From Alphaproteobacteria bacterium (GTDB lineage: Bacteria > Pseudomonadota > Alphaproteobacteria > Acetobacterales > Acetobacteraceae): a DNA stretch of 64,000 bases. How positions within the stretch are numbered: position 1 is the first letter of the stretch; every line of letters begins with the position of its first letter. The translations under genes and the position numbers were made by a program. The stretch is taken from positions 1 to 64,000 of the forward strand of contig JADZEB010000004.1 in the NCBI GenBank assembly GCA_020850755.1, written 5' to 3'. This document shows positions 1 through 9,235 of this stretch, one piece after another. The notes beneath the pieces were generated by a model. It saw only the letters and a program-made list of their open reading frames with translations. It had not been told where the DNA came from and ran no database searches.

Positions 1-659
1 ATGGTGAAGAAGGGCACGTTCGCCTCGCCGGCGATGGCGCGCGCGAGCAGCGTCTTGCCGGTGCCGGGCGGGCCCACCAGCAGCACGCCCTTGGGGATCT
101 TGCCGCCGAGGCGCTGGAACTTGTGCGGATCGCGCAGGAACTCGACCACCTCCTCGAGCTCGCCCTTGGCCTCGTCGATGCCGGCCACATCCTCGAATGT
201 CACGCGGCCCGTCTTCTCCGTCAGCAGGCGGGCGCGGCTTTTCCCGAAGCCCATCGCCCGGCTGCCGCCGCCCTGCATCTGGCGCATGAAGAAGACCCAG
301 ACGCCGATCAAGACCAGCATCGGCAGCCAGGAGAGAAGATAGTGCAGCAGCGGGTTGGCGTTCTCGTCCTCGGGCCGGGCGATCACGCGCACGCCCTTCT
401 CGGTCAGCCGCGAGACGAGCTGCGGATCGTCGGGCGTGTAGGTGGTGAAGCGCTGCCCGTCGGTGAGCTCGCCCGAGACGACGCGCCCCTGGATCACCAC
501 CTGGCGGACCTGGCCCGAATTCACATCGCTGATGAAATCGGAATAGGCCCGCTGCTGCCCGCCCGTGCGCGTGGTCGGCGGCTGGGCGAGATTGAACAGG
601 GCCACCACCAGCAGGATGATGACGACCCACAGAACCACGTTGCGGCCCATATTGTTCAC
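1..659 (-). CDS. ftsH: ATP-dependent zinc metalloprotease FtsH, N-terminal part (runs off window)
   Basis: Membrane-anchored AAA+ protease that degrades membrane and regulatory proteins. The reading frame starts at a GTG (complement 657-659), giving [12 protein letters not shown], which matches the usual alphaproteobacterial FtsH start. A first transmembrane segment (about residues 9-21), a periplasmic domain, a second membrane segment (about 105-120) and the start of the AAA domain follow. The Walker A motif GPPGTGKT is visible near residue 198. The window ends just after it, so the rest of the ATPase and the zinc protease domain are missing. An internal ATG at complement 648-650 is an alternative start. 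It lies downstream of tilS on the same strand, the conserved order tol-pal-cpoB-tilS-ftsH. Confidence 0.96.
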   Translation of the reverse strand, partial: MNNMGRNVVLWVVIILLVVALFNLAQPPTTRTGGQQRAYSDFISDVNSGQVRQVVIQGRVVSGELTDGQRFTTYTPDDPQLVSRLTEKGVRVIARPEDENANPLLHYLLSWLPMLVLIGVWVFFMRQMQGGGSRAMGFGKSRARLLTEKTGRVTFEDVAGIDEAKGELEEVVEFLRDPHKFQRLGGKIPKGVLLVGPPGTGKTLLARAIAGEANVPFFT

Positions 660-795
660 GAACGCGAGACCCTCATCTGGCGCGCGCCGCCAATCGGCGC
701 GCCCGGAGCGCTACGGAATGCACCGGTACCGCCCCGTCCCAGACCCCCTAGCAGATGGGATGGGCCGGCCGCCCGGCAATAGCCCCGAGAGCCGG

Positions 796-2256
796 TCAGC
801 CCGGCTCGGGGTGCGCACAGGCGGCATGGGCGGTTCCGGCGAATGGCGCCCCTGCCATCGAGCGCGGCGGCAGGAAGCCCGCCCGCGCCCCGGCAAACAG
901 GGCGACAGCATAGCCGAGATGGGGCACCGCTTGCAAAGCACCCCGCAGCCGCAGGGCCGGCAAGCCCGCCCGCACCGCCCCCGGCAGCCCGGCGAGGGCG
1001 GCGCGCGCCGGCTCGGGCAGGGCTGCGGCCCCTTGGGCGCCGAGCGCACCAAGGCTGACCGCGCCGCCGCCCCGGGCCAGCGCCGCCGCCGGGATTTCGA
1101 GCAGGAACCGCCCGTCCCACAGGCAGGAACGGGGCCCTCCACGCTCCCCCGGCGCCGCGGCGATGGTAACGGGAGGCGCCATGGCGGCCGCCTCGCGGCA
1201 GACCAGCCATAGGCCACGGCCGAAACGGCCGGCGGGCAGGATGCGGCAGCCGCCGAGCGTGCCGCCGCGCCAGGGTGTGCCCCCTCCGGCCGCCTGGACG
1301 AGCCCGTCGCGCAGCCGCGCCAGCCGCTCCCCGCGGGGCGGATAAGGCGCCCCGGCGATCGCGGCCAGCAGCGCCGCGAGCAGCACGCGTGCCACCCCGG
1401 ACTCGGCGGCGACGAGTGGCGCGGGATCGAGCAGCGCCCACCCCTCGGGACGCAGGCTCACGGCGGCGGCGGCCAGCGCCGCGACATCGGCCTCGCGCGC
1501 GGCGCGGCCTCGCGCGCGGCGGGCGGCGTCGGCGGCCAGGGCCGCAACCCCGGCGCCGATCCCGCCCGCATCGCCCAGTTCCAGGCGCAGCCGGGCGCGG
1601 GTGAAGCGCGGATCGCGGTTGGACGGGTCCTCGATCCAATCCAGCCCCGCCGCGCGCAAGGTGGCGCGCAGCCGCGCCGGGGGCAGGTCGAGCAGCGGGC
1701 GCAGCAGGCGCACGAAAGGCAGGCTGCGCTCGGCCGGCATGCCGGCGAGCCCGAACGGCCCGCTGGCATCGAGCCGGCGCAGCAACACCGTCTCGGCCTG
1801 GTCGAGCCGGTGATGGCCGAGAAGAAGGTGCAGGATGCCGGCCTCGCGGCAGGTGTCGGCCAGGAGGTCGAGCCGGAGCCGCCGCGCCTCGGCCTGGACC
1901 CCGGCGGGGCCGATGCTGCCGGGCGGCAGGGCGATCAGCCTGGCCGCGATACCGCGCGCCGCAAGCGCGGCCATGGTCCGCCGCGCCTCCTCGGCCGAGC
2001 CGGGGCGCAGGCCGTGATCGAGCACAAGGGCGAGTATCTCGCCCCCCTGCGCGCGCGCCCATGGATCGGCGAGCAGGGCGAGGGCGAGGCTGTCCGCCCC
2101 GCCCGAGACGGCAACGGCAAGCCGCGGGAAGGGCTCGAACGGGGCGAAGCGCGCCATCAGCGCGGCGAACGCGGGCCCCGTGACCGGCAGATGCGCCTGA
2201 TGCGCGGCCTGGTGCGCCGCCTGGTGCGCGGCCTGGTGCGCGGGGGGCGCGATCAT
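796..2256 (-). CDS. tilS: tRNA(Ile)-lysidine synthase TilS
   Basis: Ligates lysine to C34 of the AUA-reading tRNA-Ile, changing its codon specificity. The N-terminal PP-loop ATPase motif SGGADS is at residues 51-56, followed by the family motif LGHHRLDQAET and the region GLDWIEDPSNRD that is typical of TilS. The protein has 486 residues, somewhat long for the family. Part of the excess is an N-terminal run of AHQA repeats encoded by a 12-bp tandem repeat, so the true start may lie downstream (for example Met34 in ALMARFAPF). It sits between cpoB and ftsH on the same strand and is probably transcribed with ftsH. Confidence 0.93.
   Translation of the reverse strand: MIAPPAHQAAHQAAHQAAHQAHLPVTGPAFAALMARFAPFEPFPRLAVAVSGGADSLALALLADPWARAQGGEILALVLDHGLRPGSAEEARRTMAALAARGIAARLIALPPGSIGPAGVQAEARRLRLDLLADTCREAGILHLLLGHHRLDQAETVLLRRLDASGPFGLAGMPAERSLPFVRLLRPLLDLPPARLRATLRAAGLDWIEDPSNRDPRFTRARLRLELGDAGGIGAGVAALAADAARRARGRAAREADVAALAAAAVSLRPEGWALLDPAPLVAAESGVARVLLAALLAAIAGAPYPPRGERLARLRDGLVQAAGGGTPWRGGTLGGCRILPAGRFGRGLWLVCREAAAMAPPVTIAAAPGERGGPRSCLWDGRFLLEIPAAALARGGGAVSLGALGAQGAAALPEPARAALAGLPGAVRAGLPALRLRGALQAVPHLGYAVALFAGARAGFLPPRSMAGAPFAGTAHAACAHPEPG
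2197..2244. repeat. 12-bp tandem repeat, four copies, in tilS N-terminus
   Basis: Four adjacent copies of a 12-bp unit of the form CTGGTGCGCGGC with single-base variants. In tilS they encode the repeated peptide AHQA near the N-terminus. The unit is a multiple of three, so slippage would keep the frame. Confidence 0.85.
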
Positions 2257-2383
2257 TGCCGGCGCGTCCGGTGCCGCATGCGTTTCGACCAGGACCGGCG
2301 CGCGGCCGGCTGTGGCGGCAACCTCGGCGCGAGCCCGGCCATGCGGCGCCGACTGGCGGCGGGCGCGCGCGACAGGGGCGCGC

Positions 2384-3388
2384 TCAGCCGCAGTTGAGGC
2401 GCCGGCGCTCGGCGTCCCATTGCTCGCGCACCGCCTGCTTCATCTGCGGAAAGCGCTGGCGCAGTTCGGCCAGCGAGGAGCAGGCTGCCGCCCGCTCGCC
2501 CAGGCGCGCGAGCGCCACGCCGCGCATCAGCATGCTTTCCTGCACGCGTGGCCCTCGCGGGAAACGCGTGACGGAATCATCGAAGGTCACGGCGGCGGCG
2601 CGGAAATCGCGTCGCGCGATGTGGGTCTCGCCGAGCCGGTAGATCGCCTCGGGCGCGCGGGCATGGCGCGGGAAGCGCTGCATGAACGCCTCGAAACCGG
2701 TGCGCGCGGCGTTGAAGTCGTTGGCGCGGAAGCGCGCCAGTGCCGATTCGAACGCCTCGTCGGCATTGGCTGGCGCTGGCGCCTGGCCGCCATTCCCGGC
2801 GGTGCCGCCGCCGCGCGGGGGCGTTGCGGTGGTGCCGCCGCGCGGCGCGGGCGCCGCACCCTCGCCGCCCTGGAGCTGCTGGATGCGGAAATCGAGGTCG
2901 CCCAGGCCCTTCTCCAGCTGCTCGGTCAGGCGGCGAACTGCGTTCTGGGTCTCGTCCGAGCGGCCGCGCAGATCGCGCACCTCGGCGTCGAGCTGCTGCA
3001 CGCGCTCGAGCAGGCGGGCAAGCAGCTCCTGCTGGCCCTGCGGCAAGTCGCGCGACCCCCCGCCGCCGAAGATCCCGAGCGAGGAGCCGCCGCCGCCCCC
3101 GCCGCCATTGCGCCCCACCTGGTCGCGGAGCTGCTGGACCTCGGCACGCAGCCGGTCGATCTGGTTGCGCAGCGCGATCGCCTCGCGGCTGTCGATCTGC
3201 TGGGCCAACGCCGCAGGCGCGGTCAGCGTCGCGGTGGCCGTGATCGTCGCCGGCAGACCAAGGCCGAGAACCGAAGCCAGCATCGGCCCGGCCAGCCAGC
3301 GCGCAGGCCAGCGCGCAGGCCTGCGCGAATGGGGGCGCGCAGGGGCGCGCGCAGGGCGGCAACGGGGGAGGAATGGCGGTTGGCGCAT
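2384..3388 (-). CDS. cpoB: Tol-Pal system protein CpoB (YbgF)
   Basis: Periplasmic protein that coordinates peptidoglycan synthesis with Tol-Pal-driven outer membrane constriction. It has an arginine-rich N-terminus, a hydrophobic signal segment ending near AALAQQ (about residue 62), a coiled coil rich in Q/L/R (about 65-100), a glycine-rich linker, a second coiled coil and C-terminal TPR repeats (about 210-330, including EAIYRLGETHIARRDF). The protein has 334 residues. The long N-region before the signal core is unusual, but the ATG at 3388 has a GAGGGA ribosome site, so I kept it. It lies last in the tol-pal gene order on this strand, downstream of the pal terminator. Confidence 0.92.
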   Translation of the reverse strand: MRQPPFLPRCRPARAPARPHSRRPARWPARWLAGPMLASVLGLGLPATITATATLTAPAALAQQIDSREAIALRNQIDRLRAEVQQLRDQVGRNGGGGGGGSSLGIFGGGGSRDLPQGQQELLARLLERVQQLDAEVRDLRGRSDETQNAVRRLTEQLEKGLGDLDFRIQQLQGGEGAAPAPRGGTTATPPRGGGTAGNGGQAPAPANADEAFESALARFRANDFNAARTGFEAFMQRFPRHARAPEAIYRLGETHIARRDFRAAAVTFDDSVTRFPRGPRVQESMLMRGVALARLGERAAACSSLAELRQRFPQMKQAVREQWDAERRRLNCG

Positions 3389-3604
3389 GGATCTGTCCCT
3401 CGTCGGTGGCGTCGCGTTCGACCCGTCTTAGGCTATGCGCTTACGCAGAATGGGCCGCGGATGCAAGCAAGAGCCGGCGGCACCGTGGCTCCCGCCGCGA
3501 TGCGGCGGCAGCCCCATCTCGCGCCTGAATGGGGCGCGAGCAAGGCACGGCACCCGACACGCCGCCGCCGGTGCAAGCACCGTGCGCACGCGCCGCGCCG
3601 GCGC

Positions 3605-3643
3605 AAAAAAGAAACCGGCGAGTCCCGCCAGGGACCCGCCGGC
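3605..3643 (-). terminator. Rho-independent terminator after pal
   Basis: On the minus strand, about 63 nt after the pal stop, there is a long GC-rich hairpin (left arm CCGGCGGGTCCC, loop TGGC, right arm GGGACTCGCCGG with one mismatch) followed by the U-rich run TTTCTTTTTT. It is the clearest intrinsic terminator in the window. It should separate pal from cpoB or attenuate read-through. The rest of 3389-3705 shows no gene. Confidence 0.9.
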
Positions 3644-3705
3644 TTGCGATCGAGCCGCGCCTCGGGCCGCCCGCGACCGGGCGGAGGCGGCGCGGCCAGT
3701 TCAGC

Positions 3706-4170
3706 TCAGCGGACCACCGACACGCCGCGGCGGTTCTGCGACCAGCAACCCTCGTTCGACTCGGTGCAGGCCGGACGGTCCTTGCCGTAGCTGATGGTCT
3801 GCAGGCGGGCCGGAGCGATGCCATTGGCCACCAGGAAGTTGCGCACGGCATTGGCGCGGCGCTGGCCAAGGGCGAGGTTGTATTCGCGCGTGCCGCGCTC
3901 GTCGGCATGGCCTTCGACCATCAGCGCAACGCCGGTGTGCTGCTTCAGCCAAGCGGCCTGGCGCTCCAGCGTCGGACGCTGGTCGGGGCGAACCACCGAA
4001 CGGTCATAGTCGAAGAAGATACGGTCGCCAACGTTCACGACCAGGTCTTCCTGCGAGCCCGGGCGGGGTCCGCCGGCGCCGGCACCGGCGCCGCCAGCAG
4101 TGGGGGACGTGCTCTCGCAGCCGGCCACGAGCACGAGGGCGGCGAAGAGGCTCAGGACCTTCAGCTTCAT
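3706..4170 (-). CDS. pal: Peptidoglycan-associated lipoprotein Pal
   Basis: Outer-membrane lipoprotein that binds peptidoglycan and the Tol proteins. It has 154 residues. Lipobox LVAGC places the lipidated cysteine at residue 18. A Gly/Ala-rich linker is followed by an OmpA-like domain with the peptidoglycan-binding signature EGHADERGTREYNLALGQRR and the C-terminal YGKDRP. The start ATG at 4170 is preceded by a GAGTGAGGAC ribosome site. A strong terminator follows. It lies 303 bp downstream of tolB, a wide gap that could hold a separate promoter. Confidence 0.97.
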   Translation of the reverse strand: MKLKVLSLFAALVLVAGCESTSPTAGGAGAGAGGPRPGSQEDLVVNVGDRIFFDYDRSVVRPDQRPTLERQAAWLKQHTGVALMVEGHADERGTREYNLALGQRRANAVRNFLVANGIAPARLQTISYGKDRPACTESNEGCWSQNRRGVSVVR

Positions 4171-4473
4171 GTTCTTGTCCTCACTCCAATGAGAGATTGA
4201 GCTGTTCGGGTTCCCTGACGGGAGGATCGTACGCCCCAGTCGGCCGTTTTGCCGCCGCATCGGCGTCGCATAGCGCACCCAGCCGGCCCCGCGACGGAGC
4301 CGAGTCATTGCGCCATGCGCGACCTTATAGGCCCCAAGTTCCCCGCTCGCAAGGGCAGGGCGCGGTAGTGGGGGGTCGCCGGCCGGTTGTCGCGAAAAGG
4401 TTTCGCCCTGTGACCGCCCCGCCGGCGCCACGCCTCGGGCCGGCGGGCCATGCGGTTGCAGGCCCGTCCGGGC
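4171..4473 (-). other. Intergenic region tolB-pal
   Basis: 303 bp without a convincing gene. On the minus strand it forms the pal leader and holds the ribosome site right before pal. I could not identify a clear -35/-10 pair or riboswitch. The spacing, much wider than between the other tol genes, suggests an independent pal promoter or an mRNA leader; that is inference. Confidence 0.5.
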
Positions 4474-5973
4474 CTAGGGAATGAGCGGCGACCAGGCCGG
4501 GTCCGAGGCATCGAGCGGGGTCGGCAGGGCGCGCTCGTTGAAGCCGGTGATGTCGACCGAGGCGAGCCGCGCCGAATAGCCCGAACCGCGCGCCCCCGCC
4601 GGCGATTCGCGGAAGAAGGCCAGCACGCGCCCGTTCGGGGCGAAGGTCGGCCCCTCCACCGCGAAGCCTTCCGAAAGCAGGCGCTCGCCGGTGCCGTCGG
4701 GCTGCATCACGCCGATGGCGAAGCGCCCGCCGCCGAAGCGGGTGAAGGCGATCAGGTCGCCGCGCGGCGACCAGACCGGCGTGGCGTAGCGGCCCTCGCC
4801 ATAGGAGATGCGCCGCACCCCGCCCCCGCCACTGTCCATCACGTAGAGCTGCTGGTTGCCGCCGCGATCGGAATTGAAGGTGATCTGCGATCCGTCCGGC
4901 GAGAAGCACGGGCTGGTGTCGATCGCGCCCGAGCTCGTCAGGCGGCGGACGCTGCGCCCGCGCAGGTCGAGCTGCACGATGTTCGAGCCGTCGCCCGCGG
5001 TGACGCTCATCACGACCGAGCCGCCATCGGGGCTGAAGCGCGGGGCGAAGGTCATGCCCGGGAAATCGCCCAGCACCTGCTGCGAGCCGGAATCGATATT
5101 GAACAGATAGACCCGCGGCCGGTTCTGGAAGAATGACATGAAGGTGATGATGTTGGTCGAGGGGTGGAAGCGCGGCGTCAGTGTCAGCCACGATCCATCG
5201 GTCAGGAAGCGGTGGTTCTCGCTGTCCTGGTCCATGATCGCCAGCCGCTTGACGCGCCGGTCGCGCGGGCCGCTCTCGGCGATGTAGACGATGCGCGTGT
5301 CGAAATAGCCCTTCTCGCCCAGAAGCCGCTCGTAGATGCGATCGGAGATGATGTGGGCGATGCGCCGCCAGTTCTGCTGGGTCGAGGTGAAGGCCGTGCC
5401 CTCGATCTGCTGCTCGGGCAGCACGTCCCAGAGGCGGAACTCGACGCGCAGGCGGCCATCGCCCTGCGCCTCTACCCGGCCGGTCACCAGCGCCTGGCTG
5501 TTGATCACGCGCCAGTCGGCGAAGCGCGGCGCGGTGACGGCATCGGCCGGACGCTGGATGAAGGCGCTGCGATCGATCGGGCGGAACAGGCCGGAACGCT
5601 GGAGGTTGGCGCTGATCACGCCGGCGATGTCGCGGCCGAACCGCTCCCCGGCGGGGTTGACGCCGATGAACTCGGGAATGGCGATCGGGATCGGATCGAC
5701 GCGCGCCCTTGTGATGTCGATCACGGTGGGTTGGCCCGGCGTGGCAGGGGCACCGGCGGCGGGAGCGGCGGGCGCCTGGGCGTAGGCAAGCCCGGGCAGC
5801 GCCGCAGCCGTGATGCCGGCGGCGATCGCCGCCGATCCGCCACGCAACAGCGCGCGGCGCGAGAGGGCCTCTGCCTCGGCCGCCTGGCGGCGGGCATCGG
5901 CCAGCCTGTCGAGCGCGTCCCAGAAAACGATCGGGCGCGCGGCCCGCGGGTCGATCAGGGGAAGGTCGGGCAT
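4474..5973 (-). CDS. tolB: Tol-Pal system beta-propeller protein TolB
   Basis: Periplasmic Tol-Pal component that binds Pal. It has 499 residues. After the export signal comes the TolB N-terminal domain (about 85-210), then a six-bladed propeller with repeated blade motifs such as [24 protein letters not shown] and [13 protein letters not shown] (about 225-499). The first 37 residues are an odd cytoplasmic-looking leader, followed by SRRALLRGG and a hydrophobic stretch ending near AYAQA; this resembles a twin-arginine (Tat) signal. The start is uncertain because no strong ribosome site precedes the ATG at 5973. It lies between tolA and pal on the same strand. Confidence 0.95.
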   Translation of the reverse strand: MPDLPLIDPRAARPIVFWDALDRLADARRQAAEAEALSRRALLRGGSAAIAAGITAAALPGLAYAQAPAAPAAGAPATPGQPTVIDITRARVDPIPIAIPEFIGVNPAGERFGRDIAGVISANLQRSGLFRPIDRSAFIQRPADAVTAPRFADWRVINSQALVTGRVEAQGDGRLRVEFRLWDVLPEQQIEGTAFTSTQQNWRRIAHIISDRIYERLLGEKGYFDTRIVYIAESGPRDRRVKRLAIMDQDSENHRFLTDGSWLTLTPRFHPSTNIITFMSFFQNRPRVYLFNIDSGSQQVLGDFPGMTFAPRFSPDGGSVVMSVTAGDGSNIVQLDLRGRSVRRLTSSGAIDTSPCFSPDGSQITFNSDRGGNQQLYVMDSGGGGVRRISYGEGRYATPVWSPRGDLIAFTRFGGGRFAIGVMQPDGTGERLLSEGFAVEGPTFAPNGRVLAFFRESPAGARGSGYSARLASVDITGFNERALPTPLDASDPAWSPLIP

Positions 5974-6141
5974 GGCTTGGCTTCCGGGCGTTGACGAACT
6001 CGGTGCGGCAATGATGCGCGGGACGAACCGGATACCGATCCGCCACCACGGTTAAGGAATTGGCAGCCCGACCGAGGCCGCGTCAAGCTTGGTCACGGCG
6101 ATGTCATCGGCGGGCAGCGGCCATGCCGCGACGGCTACCGC

Positions 6142-7218
6142 TCACAGCAGGCCCTGCGGGTTGAAGCGCAGATCCATCACCCGCCATGCCTCGTAGCGGT
6201 CGGCCGGCAGGCGCAAGGGCGAACATTGCGGATCGAGGATCGCGCGCCGCGCCCGCTCGGCAAAGGCGCGGAAGCTCGGATCGCCCATGCGCGATGTGTC
6301 CATGATGCGCGCATCGCGCACGCTGCCGTCGCGATCGACCGTGACGCGGATGATGGTGATCAGTTCGCGCGCGTTGCGCGCCCCGGCATCGAAGGTCCAG
6401 CAGCGCTCGATCTGCTGGGCGATGGCGCCCTTCTCCGAGGCGGTCAGCGTGTCGGAGACGCGCGCATTGGGCGAGCCCGCCGGCGGCGGCGAGGGCCGGC
6501 CCGAGGGCGGCTGTGCCGGGCGCGCCTGGGCCTGCTGCTGGGCGCGCAGACGCTCGAGCGTGTTGCGCAGCGAGTTCGGATTGCCCTCGGGCGTCGGGCG
6601 CGCGTTCGGCACCCGCGAAGGCTGGGTCTGCGCCTGTTGCGGCTGCGGCGTCGGCGGCGCGGGGGCGGCCGGGGTGCGCGGCGCCGCCTGGGCCTGGGCG
6701 GGCGGGGTTGGCGGCGTCGGCGTCTGCGGCAGGGCCTGGGGCTGCTGCGGTGCCGCAGCGGCCTGCGGCATGGGCGGGGGCAGCGGCAGGGTCGGCGCGA
6801 CCGGCGTGGGCGGCGGCGATTGCGGCGACGGCGGCGCCGGCGTCGGCGTTGCCGGCGCTGCCTGGGGCTGCGGCGGCGTCGGCAGGGTGGGCTGCTGCAC
6901 CGCCTGCGGCGGGGGCGGCGGCGGCGGCGGCGGCGGCGCGGGCAGGCTGGGCGGAGGTTCCGTCACCGGCCTTGGCGTCTGCGGCGCCTCGGGCGCGGGC
7001 GGCTCGGGCGTGCTCGGGGCGGGCGTGTCGGCACGCGGTGCCTCGGCCACCGGGCCGATATTGACGAACTCGATGACGAGCGGCACCTCCTCGGGCTCGG
7101 GCAGGCGCCGCCCGATGCCGAGCTGCAGCACGATCAGGGCCAGGATCAGCGCATGCACCAGGGCCGAGATCGCCATGCCCCGGCGCATCTCGCTCTGCTG
7201 CAAGGCAAGCGCACCCAT
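6142..7218 (-). CDS. tolA: TolA-like protein (TonB/TolA C-terminal domain)
   Basis: Inner-membrane protein that links the TolQR motor to the outer membrane. One N-terminal transmembrane segment (about residues 15-33, ALVHALILALIVLQLGIG) is followed by a very Pro/Ala/Gln-rich stretch (about 65-205) and a short basic/Gln-rich segment. The C-terminal domain (about 255-358) contains IERCWTFDAGARNA and the TolA-like pattern ITIIRVTVDRDGSV. It has 358 residues. The middle is proline-rich rather than the alanine/lysine helix of enteric TolA, which is common in alphaproteobacteria. Position between tolR and tolB supports the assignment. Confidence 0.92.
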   Translation of the reverse strand: MGALALQQSEMRRGMAISALVHALILALIVLQLGIGRRLPEPEEVPLVIEFVNIGPVAEAPRADTPAPSTPEPPAPEAPQTPRPVTEPPPSLPAPPPPPPPPPPQAVQQPTLPTPPQPQAAPATPTPAPPSPQSPPPTPVAPTLPLPPPMPQAAAAPQQPQALPQTPTPPTPPAQAQAAPRTPAAPAPPTPQPQQAQTQPSRVPNARPTPEGNPNSLRNTLERLRAQQQAQARPAQPPSGRPSPPPAGSPNARVSDTLTASEKGAIAQQIERCWTFDAGARNARELITIIRVTVDRDGSVRDARIMDTSRMGDPSFRAFAERARRAILDPQCSPLRLPADRYEAWRVMDLRFNPQGLL

Positions 7219-7331
7219 CAGGCGGGCGCTCCTGTGTGGTGGGCGGTCATGGCCGGGCCTTGCCTTTCCGCTCCGTCCTTCCGTTTGTCGACACGGTGCA
7301 TGAACATAGCAAATTCTGGCGAAATTCGGTC

Positions 7332-7889
7332 CTAGCGGCGCGGGGTCGGCGGCGGGGCCGGCGGCGGGGCCGGCACGGCCGGGGCCGCCGGGGCGGTGGC
7401 GCCGCGCCCGGGCGGGGCGGGCGCGCGCGGAGGCGCGCCGGCGCCGGGGGAACCCGGCTGCGGCTGCTCGGCCAGGAGTGCCACCTTGGCAATCCCGGCA
7501 GCGCTTACCGTGCCCATCACCTCCATCACCCGGCCATAGCTGATGGCGCGGTCGCCGCGCACGAACACGCGCGCATCGGGGTTCGAGCCCACGATCGCGC
7601 TCAGGCGCGGCACCAGCTCCTCAAGCTGGACCTGGGTCTCCTGGAGCCAGATCCGCCCCTCGGCATCGACCGAGACGACCAGGGGCTCCTGCGGCTGGGT
7701 CAGGGGCGCGGCCGCCGTGCGCGGCAGGTCCACCTGCACGCCCACGGTCATCAGCGGCGCGGCGATCATGAAGATGATCAGCAGCACCAGCATCACATCG
7801 ACGAACGGCGTGACGTTGATCTCCGCCATCGGGCGATAGACGCGCCGCCCGCTGGCCGCGCGCCCGGTGCTGAAGGTTCCGCCTGCCAT
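7332..7889 (-). CDS. tolR: Biopolymer transporter TolR (ExbD family)
   Basis: Stator subunit of the TolQR proton-driven motor. It has 185 residues. The conserved segment [20 protein letters not shown] carries the proton-binding aspartate at residue 31 in the single transmembrane helix. The ExbD periplasmic domain follows ([32 protein letters not shown]). A C-terminal tail of about 45 residues, rich in Pro/Ala/Gly, is longer than in typical TolR and ends at the stop. It lies 27 bp after tolQ on the same strand. Confidence 0.95.
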   Translation of the reverse strand: MAGGTFSTGRAASGRRVYRPMAEINVTPFVDVMLVLLIIFMIAAPLMTVGVQVDLPRTAAAPLTQPQEPLVVSVDAEGRIWLQETQVQLEELVPRLSAIVGSNPDARVFVRGDRAISYGRVMEVMGTVSAAGIAKVALLAEQPQPGSPGAGAPPRAPAPPGRGATAPAAPAVPAPPPAPPPTPRR

Positions 7890-7916
7890 GGCCCCTCTCC
7901 CTTCCTCGCCGCCGCC

Positions 7917-8645
7917 CTAGGACGAGCTTTCCGTCTGGCGCGACAGGATCGCGCCAAACTCGGCGGCGAAGCCCTCCAGCCGCTGCGCGTAGCGGCCGAG
8001 ATCGTTGGCGAGCTTGTTGTAGCCGATCACCGCCGGAATGGCGGCGACCAAGCCCATCGCGGTGGCGAACAGCGCCTCGGCGATGCCGGGCGCGACCACG
8101 GTAAGGTTGGTGTTCTTCATCGCCGCGATGGCCGTGAAGCTGTTCATGATGCCCCATACCGTGCCGAACAGCCCGATGAAGGGCGCGGTGGCGCCCACCG
8201 TTGCCAGGAACGGCATCCAGCTTTCCAGCCGCTCCATCTCGCGCGAGATGGTCACGTTCATGGCGCGATCAATCCGCTCGCGCAGGCCGATGCGCATGGC
8301 ATCGGTGAAGGCCAACCCGCGCGAGGCGGTGCGGCGCCATTCGCGCATCGCCGCCACGAACACCGAGGCCATCGGATGCTGCGGGTTGTTGCCGATGCGC
8401 TCGAACAGCTCGTCGAGCGAGCCGCCCGACCAGAACTCGTCCTCGAAGGCCTGGGCTCTTTTCTGCATGCGGCGCAGCGTCTGCCACTTGCCATACATCA
8501 CGGCCCACACCCAGAAGCTGGCCAGGATCAGCATGATCATGACCGCCTTCACCACGATGTCGGCCTGCAGGAACAGGCCGAGCAGGGTGATGTGTTGCGC
8601 CGCCTCGGCCGCGCCCAGCGCCGCCGCGTCCACCGTTCGATCCAT
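7917..8645 (-). CDS. tolQ: Tol-Pal motor protein TolQ
   Basis: Proton channel subunit of the TolQR motor (MotA/TolQ/ExbB family). It has 242 residues. Transmembrane segments are visible at about 22-45, 140-165 ([20 protein letters not shown]) and 178-200 ([20 protein letters not shown]), the last two being the conserved channel helices. The phrase [18 protein letters not shown] is diagnostic. It precedes tolR on the same strand and follows ybgC. Confidence 0.97.
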   Translation of the reverse strand: MDRTVDAAALGAAEAAQHITLLGLFLQADIVVKAVMIMLILASFWVWAVMYGKWQTLRRMQKRAQAFEDEFWSGGSLDELFERIGNNPQHPMASVFVAAMREWRRTASRGLAFTDAMRIGLRERIDRAMNVTISREMERLESWMPFLATVGATAPFIGLFGTVWGIMNSFTAIAAMKNTNLTVVAPGIAEALFATAMGLVAAIPAVIGYNKLANDLGRYAQRLEGFAAEFGAILSRQTESSS

Positions 8646-8716
8646 CGGCCAGCACCCTATCCTTCCACTGTGACACGCACACCCGGCCGCGCGCGACAGC
8701 GCCCGGCCGCATCCGG

Positions 8717-9235
8717 TTACGCCCCCGATCCTGCCTTCCCGCCTGCCGCCTCACCCAGAAACGGGGCAAAAGCATGGCGCCAGGCCGTCGGCAGGCGCGC
8801 AGGGGTGCCGCGCGCACGGTCGGCGCAGACGAGATCGACCGCGAGCGCGGCCAGGGTCTCGCCCGCCGCGCCCGGGGCCTCGGCGCGCAGCACGTCCTGC
8901 GCGAGTTCCACCGACGCCCCGCCCAGCCGGAGCACGCGCGTGCGCACGAGCAGCGCATCGTCGAGGCGCGCCGGGCGCAGATAACGCACGCTGAGCGCGC
9001 GCACCACGAACACCGCCCCCTCCGCCATCAGCCGGGCGTGCGGCTGGCCGAGTGCGCGCAGCATCTCGGTCCGCGCCCGCTCGGCGAATCGCAGATAGGT
9101 GGCGTGATACACCACCCCGCCCGCGTCGGTATCCTCGAAATAGACGCGCAGCGGGAAATAATGCGCACCGGCGCAGAGCACGCCCTCGGGTGGCGGCGGC
9201 GCGGCGCAAGCCTGCGCGGGCTCAGCCATCCGCAT
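8717..9235 (-). CDS. ybgC: Tol-Pal associated acyl-CoA thioesterase YbgC
   Basis: Hot-dog fold acyl-CoA thioesterase encoded at the head of many tol operons. It has 172 residues. The family signature [26 protein letters not shown] begins near residue 31; the Asp in DTDAGG is the expected catalytic residue. Two start codons are possible: the ATG at 9235 and a second in-frame ATG at 9229. Either start overlaps the end of ruvB by a few bases, so translation is probably coupled. It lies between ruvB and tolQ. Confidence 0.93.
   Translation of the reverse strand: MRMAEPAQACAAPPPPEGVLCAGAHYFPLRVYFEDTDAGGVVYHATYLRFAERARTEMLRALGQPHARLMAEGAVFVVRALSVRYLRPARLDDALLVRTRVLRLGGASVELAQDVLRAEAPGAAGETLAALAVDLVCADRARGTPARLPTAWRHAFAPFLGEAAGGKAGSGA

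Noticed and set aside
2312..3790. Long plus-strand reading frame opposite cpoB
   Set aside because: High GC makes long antisense frames common; the minus-strand gene has a full domain set, a signal and a ribosome site.
6226..7335. Long plus-strand frames opposite tolA
   Set aside because: These mirror the proline-rich codons of tolA and show only Arg/Gly low-complexity text.
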